From Candidatus Woesebacteria bacterium UBA925 (GTDB lineage Bacteria > Patescibacteriota > Microgenomatia > UBA8517): a DNA stretch of 16,785 nucleotides. The first letter of the stretch is position 1, and each line of letters starts with the position of its first letter. The notes under the pieces are model-generated. The model saw only the letters and a list, made by a program, of their open reading frames with translations, had not been told where the DNA came from and did not search any database. The translations under genes were made by a program, and so were the position numbers. The DNA lies in the NCBI GenBank assembly GCA_002293705.1, contig DBDT01000041.1:1-16785 (forward strand), read 5' to 3'. Below, piece by piece: positions 6,792 to 13,780 of the stretch.

Positions 6792-7697
6792 CTAGGTTGT
6801 TTCCTCTAAGTTGGTCGTCAATTGAATTTCTTTGAGATATTCGGCAAAACTACCACCAACCTCAGGGTGGTTTAAGCCAAACTCAACAACGGCCTTAAGG
6901 TAACCAAGCTTACTGCCAGTGTCGTAATATTTGGCATTTTTAAAGCTAACTGCGTAAACCTTCTCTTTGCCATCTTTTAGCAGTCCACTTAAGGCGTCAA
7001 TGTAGTTAGGCTCCCTTCCCTTAACCTCACTTACAGCATTTTCCAAGTAAGGATTGATTTTTGAAGTGAAAAGAAAACCAGCCAGAGTGGCGTACTCTGA
7101 TGGAGCTTTTCCATAACCTGGTTTTTCAACAATCTCAGAGACTTCAATCACCCCTGGCTCAACCTCGCGACCAACCGCAAAGCCATATTTTTCACCATCT
7201 TCTGGGGCGACCTTCCTCATTGACCCCAACACAATTCCTCCATATTTTTTGTGAATCTCTGCCAATTGTACTGGAGCTGGTGGATCAGATATTAAAATGT
7301 CATCACCCCAACTGACAAAGTAGGACTCCCCGTCTCCTATCGCGCTCAGTGCATTTAGTATTGGGGTGGCGTTACCTCGGGGGCCTTTCTGCCTAACAAA
7401 GATGAAGTTGGCCAAAGAAGTAATTTTCTTTATCTCAGAAAGCATTTTCACCTTACCCGACTCTGTAAGTAGTGCCTCAAGTTCTGGGTGACTATCAAAA
7501 TGGTCTTCAATTGACCTTTTGTGCCAACCAGTCACCAGAACGATGTCTTTAACTCCAGATTTTACAAATTCCTCGACAATAATTTGTACAGTTGGCTTGT
7601 CCACAATCGGAAGCATTTCTTTTGGCATTGCCTTTGTTTGGGGCAAAAAACGAGTGCCAAAACCAGCAACTGGTATCACAGCTTTTGTTGGGATCAC
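6792..7697 (-). CDS. galU: UTP--glucose-1-phosphate uridylyltransferase (GalU)
   Basis: A 301-residue nucleotidyltransferase making UDP-glucose from UTP and glucose-1-phosphate in the cytoplasm, the precursor for many surface glycans. The N-terminal signature GFGTRFLPQTKAMPKEMLP (about residues 12-30) is the nucleotide-binding loop with the Lys of the KEMLP motif. SWGDDIL carries the Mg-binding Asp, EIVEKPG and the late YDTGSKLGY are also typical. Length is normal. The start is GTG 7697, since an in-frame stop (TAA, bases 7701-7703) lies directly upstream. TATAGT ends five bases ahead of it and there is no Shine-Dalgarno. It is divergent from the zinc-ribbon gene. It likely feeds the glycosyltransferases coded at the left of the window. 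Confidence 0.95.
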   Translation of the reverse strand: MIPTKAVIPVAGFGTRFLPQTKAMPKEMLPIVDKPTVQIIVEEFVKSGVKDIVLVTGWHKRSIEDHFDSHPELEALLTESGKVKMLSEIKKITSLANFIFVRQKGPRGNATPILNALSAIGDGESYFVSWGDDILISDPPAPVQLAEIHKKYGGIVLGSMRKVAPEDGEKYGFAVGREVEPGVIEVSEIVEKPGYGKAPSEYATLAGFLFTSKINPYLENAVSEVKGREPNYIDALSGLLKDGKEKVYAVSFKNAKYYDTGSKLGYLKAVVEFGLNHPEVGGSFAEYLKEIQLTTNLEETT

Positions 7698-7702
7698 AGC
7701 TT

Positions 7703-7732
7703 ACTATATCACCAAAATATAGAGTTTGACAT
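7703..7732 (-). promoter_or_regulatory. galU promoter, leaderless geometry
   Basis: On the minus strand TATAGT (7703-7708) ends five bases before GTG 7697. An 18-base spacer leads to the weak -35 candidate ATGTCA (7727-7732), which overlaps the TTGACA of the divergent zinc-ribbon promoter, the same arrangement as at PEGA/hsp20. Confidence 0.45.
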
Positions 7733-7755
7733 TTAAGAGAGAAAAGATATATAAA
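7726..7755 (+). promoter_or_regulatory. Promoter of the zinc-ribbon gene, leaderless geometry
   Basis: TTGACA (7726-7731), an 18-base spacer, and TATAAA (7750-7755) precede ATG 7762 by only six bases. TATATA at 7748-7753 with a 16-base spacer is an alternative. Transcription should begin on or next to the ATG. Confidence 0.65.
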
Positions 7756-7761
7756 TGCTCA

Positions 7762-8016
7762 ATGGAGGAACAAAAGAAGAAAGTTACTTTTCACTGCCCG
7801 GTTTGCGGAGAGTTGGATGAAGTTGATGTTGCCTTTGTTTGCAACACTTGCAGCTCTAAAGAGGCAAAGCATGTAGACGGAATGTACATTTGCAACCAAT
7901 GCGAAAACTCAGCCCACCCACTTGAGTGCAGAATCTGTGGCAGTAAAGATGTAAAGATGCACTCCCCACACATCGACCTGCCAAACAAAGAGACCGGAGA
8001 CAGCTCCAAGTCTTAA
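7762..8016 (+). CDS. Small zinc-ribbon protein with four CxxC pairs
   Basis: An 84-residue soluble protein with four CxxC knuckles at C12/C15, C27/C30, C44/C47 and C56/C59, enough to bind two zinc ions in two ribbons. The C-terminal 20 residues are polar and probably disordered. I do not recognise the family; such small ribbons may bind nucleic acid or act as protein adaptors, and no function is claimed. ATG 7762 is chosen over an upstream TTG at 7726 because that TTG is part of a -35 box and the -10 sits just before the ATG. The stop TAA shares the palindrome TTAA (8013-8016) with the stop of the convergent dprA. Confidence 0.75.
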   Translation: MEEQKKKVTFHCPVCGELDEVDVAFVCNTCSSKEAKHVDGMYICNQCENSAHPLECRICGSKDVKMHSPHIDLPNKETGDSSKS

Positions 8017-8888
8017 GTCTTTCTCAAAAAGTACTCTCCATCAAGCTCACCAATCAAAGCTCGTATTTTCAGAGATGAGAGCGATGCTTCCAAATCAAGG
8101 TCGCTTAGTCCAGTTGTTAAGCTTAATGTAGCGTAGTTTGACTTCCCTTTTTCCAATTCAGCCAACACCGCTTTCTGGCTCTCATTGAAGTTAACTGCCT
8201 TGCCTCCATCAAGCTTAAGACTTGATATGTCAGACACATCTGTGACCGCCCTGGCCGCATTGGTTTTTATCAAATTATTAGTTCCCATTGAGTTTTCAGA
8301 ATCAATGTTTCCCGGAACCGCCATCACATCCCTGCCAAGAACTTCAGCAAACTTAGCAGTAATCAAGCTTCCACTTTTCAATTGAGCTTCTACAACCAAA
8401 ACCCCTGAAAGAGATAGTGCTGCCACAATTCGATTCCTTTTGGGGAAAGTCCAAATTCTAGGAGCAAACTCAGGTTCGTACTCAGAGATAATACAACCAC
8501 CACATTTAAGGATGTTGTGGTAAAGAGCAAGATTTTGGTTGGGATAGAAGTAATTTAGGCCGTGAGCCAATACCGCAATTGTCACACCCTTTTTTTCAAC
8601 AACCATGGAGTGGGCCACCACATCCACCCCATACATAAACCCTGAGACAACCACAAAGCCATCAGCCACAAGCTTTTGACTAAAATCTTCAGTCACCCTT
8701 CTTCCATACAAAGAAATCTTCCTTGAACCAACAACCCCAATACACCTGTCCCAACTTTCAGGAAGCGAGCCTCTAACATAGATATGAGCTGGTGGATCAA
8801 AAAGATCAAGAAGTGGTGCTGGATATGAAGAAGAATTTCTGACAATTCTTTTGACTGGGTAGGACAAAATAGACTTCTTTAAATCCAT
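8013..8888 (-). CDS. dprA: DNA processing protein DprA (Smf)
   Basis: A 291-residue Rossmann-fold protein that loads RecA onto incoming single-stranded DNA in natural transformation. Motifs are GVVGSRKISLYG (51-62), SGFMYGVDVVAH (82-93, family SGxAxGID-x-x-AH with Met in place of the usual Ala), ISEYEPE, FPKRNRIVAALS (148-159), SGSLITAK (172-179) and GRDVMAVPGNI (185-195). After GTNNLI (202-207) a short helical C-terminal region (about 235-288) fits the winged-helix DML1-like domain. The N-terminal SAM-like domain of longer homologues is absent; the protein has only about 45 residues before the Rossmann core. ATG 8888 has no clear Shine-Dalgarno. DprA is common in Patescibacteria and, with type IV pili, is thought to serve DNA uptake; no com or pil gene lies nearby. 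Confidence 0.93.
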   Translation of the reverse strand: MDLKKSILSYPVKRIVRNSSSYPAPLLDLFDPPAHIYVRGSLPESWDRCIGVVGSRKISLYGRRVTEDFSQKLVADGFVVVSGFMYGVDVVAHSMVVEKKGVTIAVLAHGLNYFYPNQNLALYHNILKCGGCIISEYEPEFAPRIWTFPKRNRIVAALSLSGVLVVEAQLKSGSLITAKFAEVLGRDVMAVPGNIDSENSMGTNNLIKTNAARAVTDVSDISSLKLDGGKAVNFNESQKAVLAELEKGKSNYATLSLTTGLSDLDLEASLSSLKIRALIGELDGEYFLRKT

Positions 8889-8931
8889 CGAGCTTATTAA
8901 TAATTGTAGACCAATTTTGTGAAATCAGTAG

Positions 8932-8937
8932 TATAAT
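8932..8937 (+). promoter_or_regulatory. -10 box of pepF, leaderless geometry
   Basis: A perfect TATAAT ends seven bases ahead of ATG 8945. No convincing -35 is seen at normal spacing. The start codon would lie at about +1. Confidence 0.6.
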
Positions 8938-8944
8938 TACGCTC

Positions 8945-10738
8945 ATGGAATGGGATTTAAGTGACCACTATCATGCTATTGACGATCCAAACATCAAAAG
9001 AGATAGAGAAAAATCATTAAAACTTGCAACAAAACTCAAATCCGACTACAAGGACACCCCAGTTGCAAAACTAAACGCAGATCAGGTCAGAGACATACTT
9101 GAAAGGCTTGCTGAAATTGATGAAATTGAGACCAAGTTGATGGTCTACTCCAGTCTTATATTCAAAAAGAACACTCAATCAGAGGAGGCATCCAAACTGC
9201 TTTCTTTAAACAGACAATACTCAACTAAACTTACCGAGCTGACCATGTGGTTTTCATTGCAATGGAAAGCGCTTACCGACGAGGCCTCTTCCAATCTAAT
9301 CCAACACCCCTCCCTATCCCCATATGCTAATTACCTACACAATCTTAGAAAGTATTCCAAATACACACTAGGTGAAGCCGAAGAACAGGTCATCAACAAG
9401 CTGTCGCCAGTTGGCTACCCAACACTTTCAAAAATATATGAAGAAGTGACTTCAAGAATTCAGGCTAAAATTAAAATAGACGGTAAAACAAAGCTACTAA
9501 GCATAGAAGAGTTAAGAAACATATTAAGCCACCACCCAGACAGACAATTAAGAAAAAGGGCTTTTAACGCACTCTCAAAAGAGATTAAATCTCAAATTAG
9601 ATTGTTTTCATCAATACTAAACAGCAAGCTATTAAGCTCAAAAATACATAATGAGTTAAGAGGGTTTGATAGCACACTTCAAAAAGCTCTCTTGAACTAC
9701 GAAATAGACGCTAAAGCACTTGATGTTTTGAGGACTGTTGTTTCTGAAAACTACGATATTGTTCAGGATTTCTACAAAATGAAATCTCAACTAACTGGAA
9801 TAAAAAAACTCACCGAGGTGGATAGATATTCAGCAATTTATCAGGTCAAATCGAGAAAAAAGATTACATTTCAAAAAGCAAAAGAGATTATTCTCAGCTG
9901 CCTTGATGAGTTTGACCCGGAAATATCTAAGGCCGCTAATCAGTTTTTTGAAAAAAAATACATCGATTCAACACTAAATCCAGGCAAATCTCCTGGTGCT
10001 TTTTGCATGCTAAACAGACCATCGTCCCACCCTTTTATATTTGTAAACTACAAAAATGAACTCTCAGATGTTGCTACTCTTGCCCACGAAATTGGCCATG
10101 GAATCCACGCCCATTTATCAAAGGTGCAAAATGTCTATAACTTTTACCCTTCAACAGCTATCGCCGAGATCGCCAGCACCTTTTGCGAGAGATTGGTTTT
10201 GGAAAAACTCATCCAAGAAATAGATGACAAAAAGGTTAAAACCAATATTTGGGCTGAAAGCATATCAAGCAGCTTTGCCACCATCTTCAGACAAATGACG
10301 TTTTTTGAGTTTGAAAAAGAACTGAATGATCTTTCTCAAAATGGAGAGATAACCGTTGAGCAATTTAACAGCTTGTACAACAAACACTCAGAAAAAATGT
10401 TTGGCAATTCCCTCTCCCTTTCTAAAAACCATTCAATGGCTTGGGCTTTAATAGCCCACTTTTTCAAATATGACTACTACGTATTCACATACAGCTTCGG
10501 CGAGCTGCTCAGTCTTTCTCTTTTTAACAAATATAAAAGCGAAGGAAGTGCTTTTGTTAAAAAATACAAAAACCTGCTTTCAAGTGGCGGGTCAAAGCCA
10601 CCCATCAAGCTTCTTTCAGAGCTTGGTTTTGACATCTCAAGCAAGTCTTTTTGGCAGGAAGGCATGGACCTTCTAAGAAAACAGGTTGAGGATTTTAAGA
10701 AGCTTAACCAAAACACCAAGCAAACCCACAATATTTGA
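8945..10738 (+). CDS. pepF: Oligoendopeptidase F, M3 family zinc metallopeptidase
   Basis: A 597-residue cytoplasmic metallopeptidase that cuts short peptides, normal length for the M3B family. The zinc site is H381-E-I-G-H385 with the third ligand probably E408 in AEIASTFCE. The upstream PGAFCM segment (about residue 350) and the late H-x-x-x-Y/YDYYVFTYSFGELLS region, which bind substrate in the family, are present. The largely helical N-terminal lobe covers about residues 1-200. In a host-dependent or scavenging cell this enzyme would supply amino acids from imported peptides; that is inference. It has its own TATAAT just ahead of the ATG. The stop TGA lies within the -35 of the next gene's promoter, so the two genes are separately transcribed. 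Confidence 0.95.
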   Translation: MEWDLSDHYHAIDDPNIKRDREKSLKLATKLKSDYKDTPVAKLNADQVRDILERLAEIDEIETKLMVYSSLIFKKNTQSEEASKLLSLNRQYSTKLTELTMWFSLQWKALTDEASSNLIQHPSLSPYANYLHNLRKYSKYTLGEAEEQVINKLSPVGYPTLSKIYEEVTSRIQAKIKIDGKTKLLSIEELRNILSHHPDRQLRKRAFNALSKEIKSQIRLFSSILNSKLLSSKIHNELRGFDSTLQKALLNYEIDAKALDVLRTVVSENYDIVQDFYKMKSQLTGIKKLTEVDRYSAIYQVKSRKKITFQKAKEIILSCLDEFDPEISKAANQFFEKKYIDSTLNPGKSPGAFCMLNRPSSHPFIFVNYKNELSDVATLAHEIGHGIHAHLSKVQNVYNFYPSTAIAEIASTFCERLVLEKLIQEIDDKKVKTNIWAESISSSFATIFRQMTFFEFEKELNDLSQNGEITVEQFNSLYNKHSEKMFGNSLSLSKNHSMAWALIAHFFKYDYYVFTYSFGELLSLSLFNKYKSEGSAFVKKYKNLLSSGGSKPPIKLLSELGFDISSKSFWQEGMDLLRKQVEDFKKLNQNTKQTHNI

Positions 10739-10764
10739 CCCAAAGGGGGGTTTATTGGTAAAAT
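10735..10764 (+). promoter_or_regulatory. Promoter of the M23 peptidase gene
   Basis: TTGACC (10735-10740), an 18-base spacer, and TAAAAT (10759-10764). The -35 overlaps the pepF stop codon. The predicted start at about 10771 leaves a leader of about 60 bases containing two hairpins. Confidence 0.55.
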
Positions 10765-10779
10765 ACGGGTCCTGCCACC

Positions 10780-10827
10780 GGTCAATACTTCTTGACCACC
10801 TGCTCAAACTCCTGGTGTAAACCAGGA
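10780..10827 (+). promoter_or_regulatory. Two-hairpin leader of the M23 gene, second hairpin masks AGGA
   Basis: GGTCAA (10780-10785) pairs with TTGACC (10792-10797) around a six-base loop, and TCCTGGT (10810-10816) pairs with ACCAGGA (10821-10827) around GTAA. The second stem contains AGGA, which lies five bases ahead of ATG 10833. It could control ribosome access. No known riboswitch was recognised. Confidence 0.45.
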
Positions 10828-10832
10828 AAACG

Positions 10833-11528
10833 ATGAGTATCCTTACTCTCAATCTGCCCCAGAGGTTTCGTACGATGGCCAAAACCATCAAGCGACGCGA
10901 GGGGGATACTGTATCTAGTACTACCCTCATTCCTGACCTCAAAACCATCCGTTCCTGGAGAAGCGGTCACATCGTATCAAGAATAGTTCGACACATAGTT
11001 GAGCACAAATTAGCCCCTAAACTACTTGGAGCCAACCTTGCCGTGGCTGCTCTTGCGACCAGCTTTTTGCCTCAAATAACACCAGCCCTAACAGCCTCTA
11101 GCCTCAATTCAGCCTCGGTTGTCGTTGACCTTTCAACAGAACCTATAAAACTAGCTACCGAAAAGAGTGTGCAGCTACCTCTTGAAAGCTTCCACTTAAA
11201 CCAAAGTTACAACAGCATCCACCCAGGACTTGACCTCAAAGGGACCACCGGAGACCCAATTAGACCTGTCATGATTGGTAAGGTTGAGGCTGTTGAGAGA
11301 TCAATTGTTGGGTATGGAAATGCTGTTTTGGTCAATCACGGAGATGGCATTTCAACTCTTTATGCCCACATGTCTAAAATATTGGTTAAAGAGGGTGACG
11401 AGGTTAAACTGGACACAATTATTGGTCAAGTTGGGTCAACCGGAAGAAGCACTGGGCCCCACCTTCACTTAGAGGTTAGAGAGAACGGCAGGCCAATCAA
11501 TCCAATGAGAATATTGCCTGTAAAGTAA
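10833..11528 (+). CDS. M23 (LytM) family peptidoglycan endopeptidase
   Basis: A 231-residue protein with a basic N-terminus, one hydrophobic segment (about residues 62-84, a signal anchor or signal peptide) and a C-terminal LytM domain. Zinc and catalytic residues are all visible: HPGLD (H130, D134), YAH (H179) and GPHLHLE (H210, H212). Such enzymes cut peptide cross-links of peptidoglycan during growth and division; with the active site intact, activity is expected outside the membrane. Two starts are possible: ATG 10833 after AGGA inside a hairpin, or ATG 10875, preceded by AGAGG at 10861-10865 with a nine-base gap. The second would give a 217-residue protein and a longer leader. The gene is convergent with the LytR_C gene, seven bases apart. 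Confidence 0.9.
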   Translation: MSILTLNLPQRFRTMAKTIKRREGDTVSSTTLIPDLKTIRSWRSGHIVSRIVRHIVEHKLAPKLLGANLAVAALATSFLPQITPALTASSLNSASVVVDLSTEPIKLATEKSVQLPLESFHLNQSYNSIHPGLDLKGTTGDPIRPVMIGKVEAVERSIVGYGNAVLVNHGDGISTLYAHMSKILVKEGDEVKLDTIIGQVGSTGRSTGPHLHLEVRENGRPINPMRILPVK

Positions 11529-11535
11529 GGGGTAA

Positions 11536-12276
11536 TTATCTTCTACCTGCTATAACTACAATATCAAAGCTGGAACTATCCTCTAGAGTTGAACCTACCT
11601 CAACTGTATAACCATCAGCCAAGGCGGCTTTGACCAGCTCAATTGAAGAAAGTGGCACATTTTCTTTGGCTCTAATGGTTGTATTGGCATATGTGTAACG
11701 ATCCGCATTACCTGTTGCTGAAACAGTAAACCCTCCTGACTCCAAGGCCTCTTTAACTTTTGAGGCTGCACCAATGACTCCACTGCCATTTAACACGCTT
11801 ACTTTATATGCTGAAGGCTTAACACTAGCAGAAGGAGCAGGACTATTGGATGGAAACGGGCTCATTTCGGGAGTTGGAGTTGGTGTTGGCTGAGGAACGA
11901 CAACCTCTACCCCATCTTGCCCGCCTGCAGTTAAATACATGTAAACTCCACCTGTCACAAAACCAACCACCAATGAAATTACAACAGTTAAGCCAAAGAG
12001 TAGCCTCATATCAAGCGACTTACCTTTTGCTTCTTCTACAATTTCAGCCGGAGATAGGGTCTGAGGTGCAGTTGGGGCAGCAGATGGAATTGTAGGCGGC
12101 TCGTCATATCTGGCAACCTCAGTTTGGATTTCCGCAATTGGTTCTGGGATGGACTGGGTCAATGGCTCAACGGAAGGAGTATCTTGAACCGCTGCTGTTG
12201 GAGTATTTTCCACAATTTCTTCAATAACAGGCCTAATTCTGCGCTTTTTGTGGTGCTGCTTGGCTTTGTCAGGCAT
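11536..12276 (-). CDS. Single-pass membrane protein with LytR_C domain
   Basis: A 246-residue protein with a basic N-terminus (KQHHKKRRIR), a long Pro/Glu/Thr-rich cytoplasmic stretch, one membrane helix (about residues 91-115), a Pro/Ser/Thr linker (128-155) and a C-terminal LytR_C domain (157-243, beginning YKVSVLNGSGVIGAASKVKEAL). LytR_C usually follows the LCP transferase domain that attaches glycopolymers to peptidoglycan; here the LCP domain is absent. Standalone LytR_C proteins are often seen in Patescibacteria, and their job is unknown. Convergence with an M23 peptidase gene supports a wall-related role. ATG 12276 stands five bases after TACAAT with no ribosome site. Confidence 0.85.
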   Translation of the reverse strand: MPDKAKQHHKKRRIRPVIEEIVENTPTAAVQDTPSVEPLTQSIPEPIAEIQTEVARYDEPPTIPSAAPTAPQTLSPAEIVEEAKGKSLDMRLLFGLTVVISLVVGFVTGGVYMYLTAGGQDGVEVVVPQPTPTPTPEMSPFPSNSPAPSASVKPSAYKVSVLNGSGVIGAASKVKEALESGGFTVSATGNADRYTYANTTIRAKENVPLSSIELVKAALADGYTVEVGSTLEDSSSFDIVVIAGRR

Positions 12277-12281
12277 AGTCT

Positions 12282-12311
12282 ATTGTAGGTAGTAAGTAGC
12301 TAAAAGTTCAA
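12282..12311 (-). promoter_or_regulatory. Promoter of the LytR_C gene, leaderless geometry
   Basis: On the minus strand TTGAAC (12306-12311), an 18-base spacer and TACAAT (12282-12287) precede ATG 12276 by five bases. The stretch from -10 to start, TACAATAGACTATG, nearly repeats that of the VTT gene (TACAATAGATAATG). Confidence 0.6.
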
Positions 12312-12328
12312 TAGCGAAAGAGTAGAAG

Positions 12329-13510
12329 TTAAACAATTGACCCCCCCCAAATAAAATCTTCGAATTTGGGAGAAGAGTGCTTGCCAACAAGCTTCGTCTT
12401 AGAAAGACCAGCGATTTCTGCCATTTTTTTCAGCTGAGCATCGTCTGCAGTTGTTGGAGTCTCTTTTGCCTCAAGCGCCACCTGCCCATTTAAAATAAAG
12501 TCTATTTCTTGACCATTTTTTAAAGCAAAGTAACTCACTTCCCCAACCCTAGCCAGCTGATTAAACAGGGTATTTTCAAACTGTGCTCCGCTTGAAAGAT
12601 CAGATAGTACATTGGCCAAGCCCGTGTCACAAAAGTATAGTTTTCTTGACTTAACAATCTCTCTTTCCGTGTTTTTGGTATAAACACCCACTGTTCTAAT
12701 TAGATACGTTTTTTCAAAAAACGAGATGTAGTTTGCAACAGTTACACGAGATATTCCCGTTACCCTTGAGAGGTTGGAGTATTCCACCCTACTACCCACC
12801 ATTGAGGCCAGTAGTTTAGCCAAAGAATAAAGATTTCTCTCATCTGAAAAGTCTGCCAAAGATCGAATGTCGATATTCACATAAGATGACATTATGTCCA
12901 GTAGAATGTCCTTTTTTTCATCATCGGATTGCGCAAGCACGACTTGGGGAAAACCACCGAAACGAATAAACTCATCGTAATAGGACAATAGCCTGGAGTA
13001 CTCAAGGGTGGCAAAACCAGAAGACAGGTCCCAGTTAAAATCACTATGTGGTTGACCCTTAAACGACAAGAACTCTCCAAAGTCTAATGGAAATAGCTCA
13101 AAAAGCTTTTTACGACCAGCCAAAGACTCTGAAAATAAGTTTTTCAGGTAGTAAGAACTTGAGCCCGTTACCACAAATTTTATTTTGTAATGATCATAAA
13201 GATATTTAATAACCTCAGCAGACTCAGGAACGAGTTGAATTTCGTCCAAAAACACCACCATTGGCAGATCCTCACTTAGACCTCGTGCAACAAACGCATC
13301 CCGTATTGAATCGTAGTTTTTGTACTGAAATATCTCTCTGTTGTCAGGTCTTTGTAAGTCTAAATATATGGAGTTTTTATTGGGAAGATCTTCAATTAAT
13401 TGCCTTAAGAGAGTGGTTTTCCCTGTTCTTCTCATACCAGTCAAAACAGTGACCAGCTCGGTCTTAGCATGATCAAGGAGCGCAGGATATAGTTTTCTTG
13501 GGAATACCAT
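12329..13510 (-). CDS. AAA_14/DUF4143 ATPase
   Basis: A 393-residue ATP-binding protein of the widespread AAA_14 plus DUF4143 architecture. Walker A is GMRRTGKT (25-32), Walker B is VVFLDEIQ (85-92), a sensor-like TGSSS is at 115-119 and LAGR at 130-133. From about residue 210 the DUF4143 half carries a winged-helix-like segment (YSNLSRVTGISRVTVANYI) and a nuclease-like C-terminal fold with EIDFIL and ALEAKE, resembling the D...ExK pattern of PD-(D/E)XK enzymes. The true function of this family is not established; a DNA-related or toxin-antitoxin/mobile role has been suspected. The last codons lie in a run of eight C (12341-12348), where an indel would change only the final few residues. A palindrome covers its promoter. 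Confidence 0.9.
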   Translation of the reverse strand: MVFPRKLYPALLDHAKTELVTVLTGMRRTGKTTLLRQLIEDLPNKNSIYLDLQRPDNREIFQYKNYDSIRDAFVARGLSEDLPMVVFLDEIQLVPESAEVIKYLYDHYKIKFVVTGSSSYYLKNLFSESLAGRKKLFELFPLDFGEFLSFKGQPHSDFNWDLSSGFATLEYSRLLSYYDEFIRFGGFPQVVLAQSDDEKKDILLDIMSSYVNIDIRSLADFSDERNLYSLAKLLASMVGSRVEYSNLSRVTGISRVTVANYISFFEKTYLIRTVGVYTKNTEREIVKSRKLYFCDTGLANVLSDLSSGAQFENTLFNQLARVGEVSYFALKNGQEIDFILNGQVALEAKETPTTADDAQLKKMAEIAGLSKTKLVGKHSSPKFEDFIWGGSIV

Positions 13511-13520
13511 TTGTTAAATA

Positions 13521-13553
13521 CACTTTACAAAAAGTGTGACTTTTTGTCAAGTG
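13521..13553 (-). promoter_or_regulatory. 33-base palindrome over the ATPase gene promoter
   Basis: Arms 13521-13535 (CACTTTACAAAAAGT) and 13539-13553 are complementary at 14 of 15 positions around a GTG centre. On the minus strand the arms hold TTGACA (13545-13550) and TAAAGT (13522-13527), 17 bases apart, the promoter of the ATPase gene; the ATG follows the -10 by 11 bases. A dimeric repressor bound here would block polymerase. Confidence 0.65.
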
Positions 13554-13618
13554 CGCTTTACATTTAGTTCTAATAAAGAAGGGGTTGGTTGTTTCCTCCA
13601 AGGAGGGAGGGTTTTACT

Positions 13619-13647
13619 AAAAGTTTCCTTCTGCCAAGGAAACTTTT
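13619..13647. terminator. Rho-independent terminator downstream of groEL
   Basis: AAAAGTTTCCTT (13619-13630), loop CTGCC, AAGGAAACTTTT (13636-13647) is a perfect 12-pair stem with A on one side and T on the other, usable from either strand. For groEL, read on the minus strand, it lies about 135 bases after the stop. A smaller hairpin, CCTCC/GGAGG (13595-13610), is adjacent. Confidence 0.8.
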
Positions 13648-13651
13648 CTAG

Positions 13652-13750
13652 CTGTATTTCTTTCTGCCTATTAAAGACCAAAACCTAGCAAGTTACGCAA
13701 CCGGCACAACTCGAGGCTCAGGTGGACAAGTCCTTAATGTCGAAGCTTAA
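13652..13750 (+). other. Intergenic segment, GC-richer, possible gene relic
   Basis: Between the groEL stop and the terminator, 33 sense codons are open on the plus strand (ending in ATGTTRGSGGQVLNVEA and TAA at 13748-13750) without any start codon, and the minus strand reads through LRTCPPEPRVVPVA to a stop. Composition is less AT-rich than flanking spacers. It may be a gene remnant or chance; nothing is claimed. Confidence 0.2.
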
Positions 13751-13780
13751 AAATTAAATGCCAGGATTGATTGAGGTTGA

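Noticed and set aside
10780..10827. Known riboswitch ahead of the M23 gene
   Set aside because: I compared by memory with c-di-AMP (ydaO), c-di-GMP, guanidine-II and ZTP consensus features and found no match; kept only as an undefined structured leader.
12341..12348. Run of eight C as a phase-variation switch in the ATPase gene
   Set aside because: It affects only the last few codons, so slippage would hardly change the protein; an ordinary Trp-Gly-Gly coding run is sufficient.
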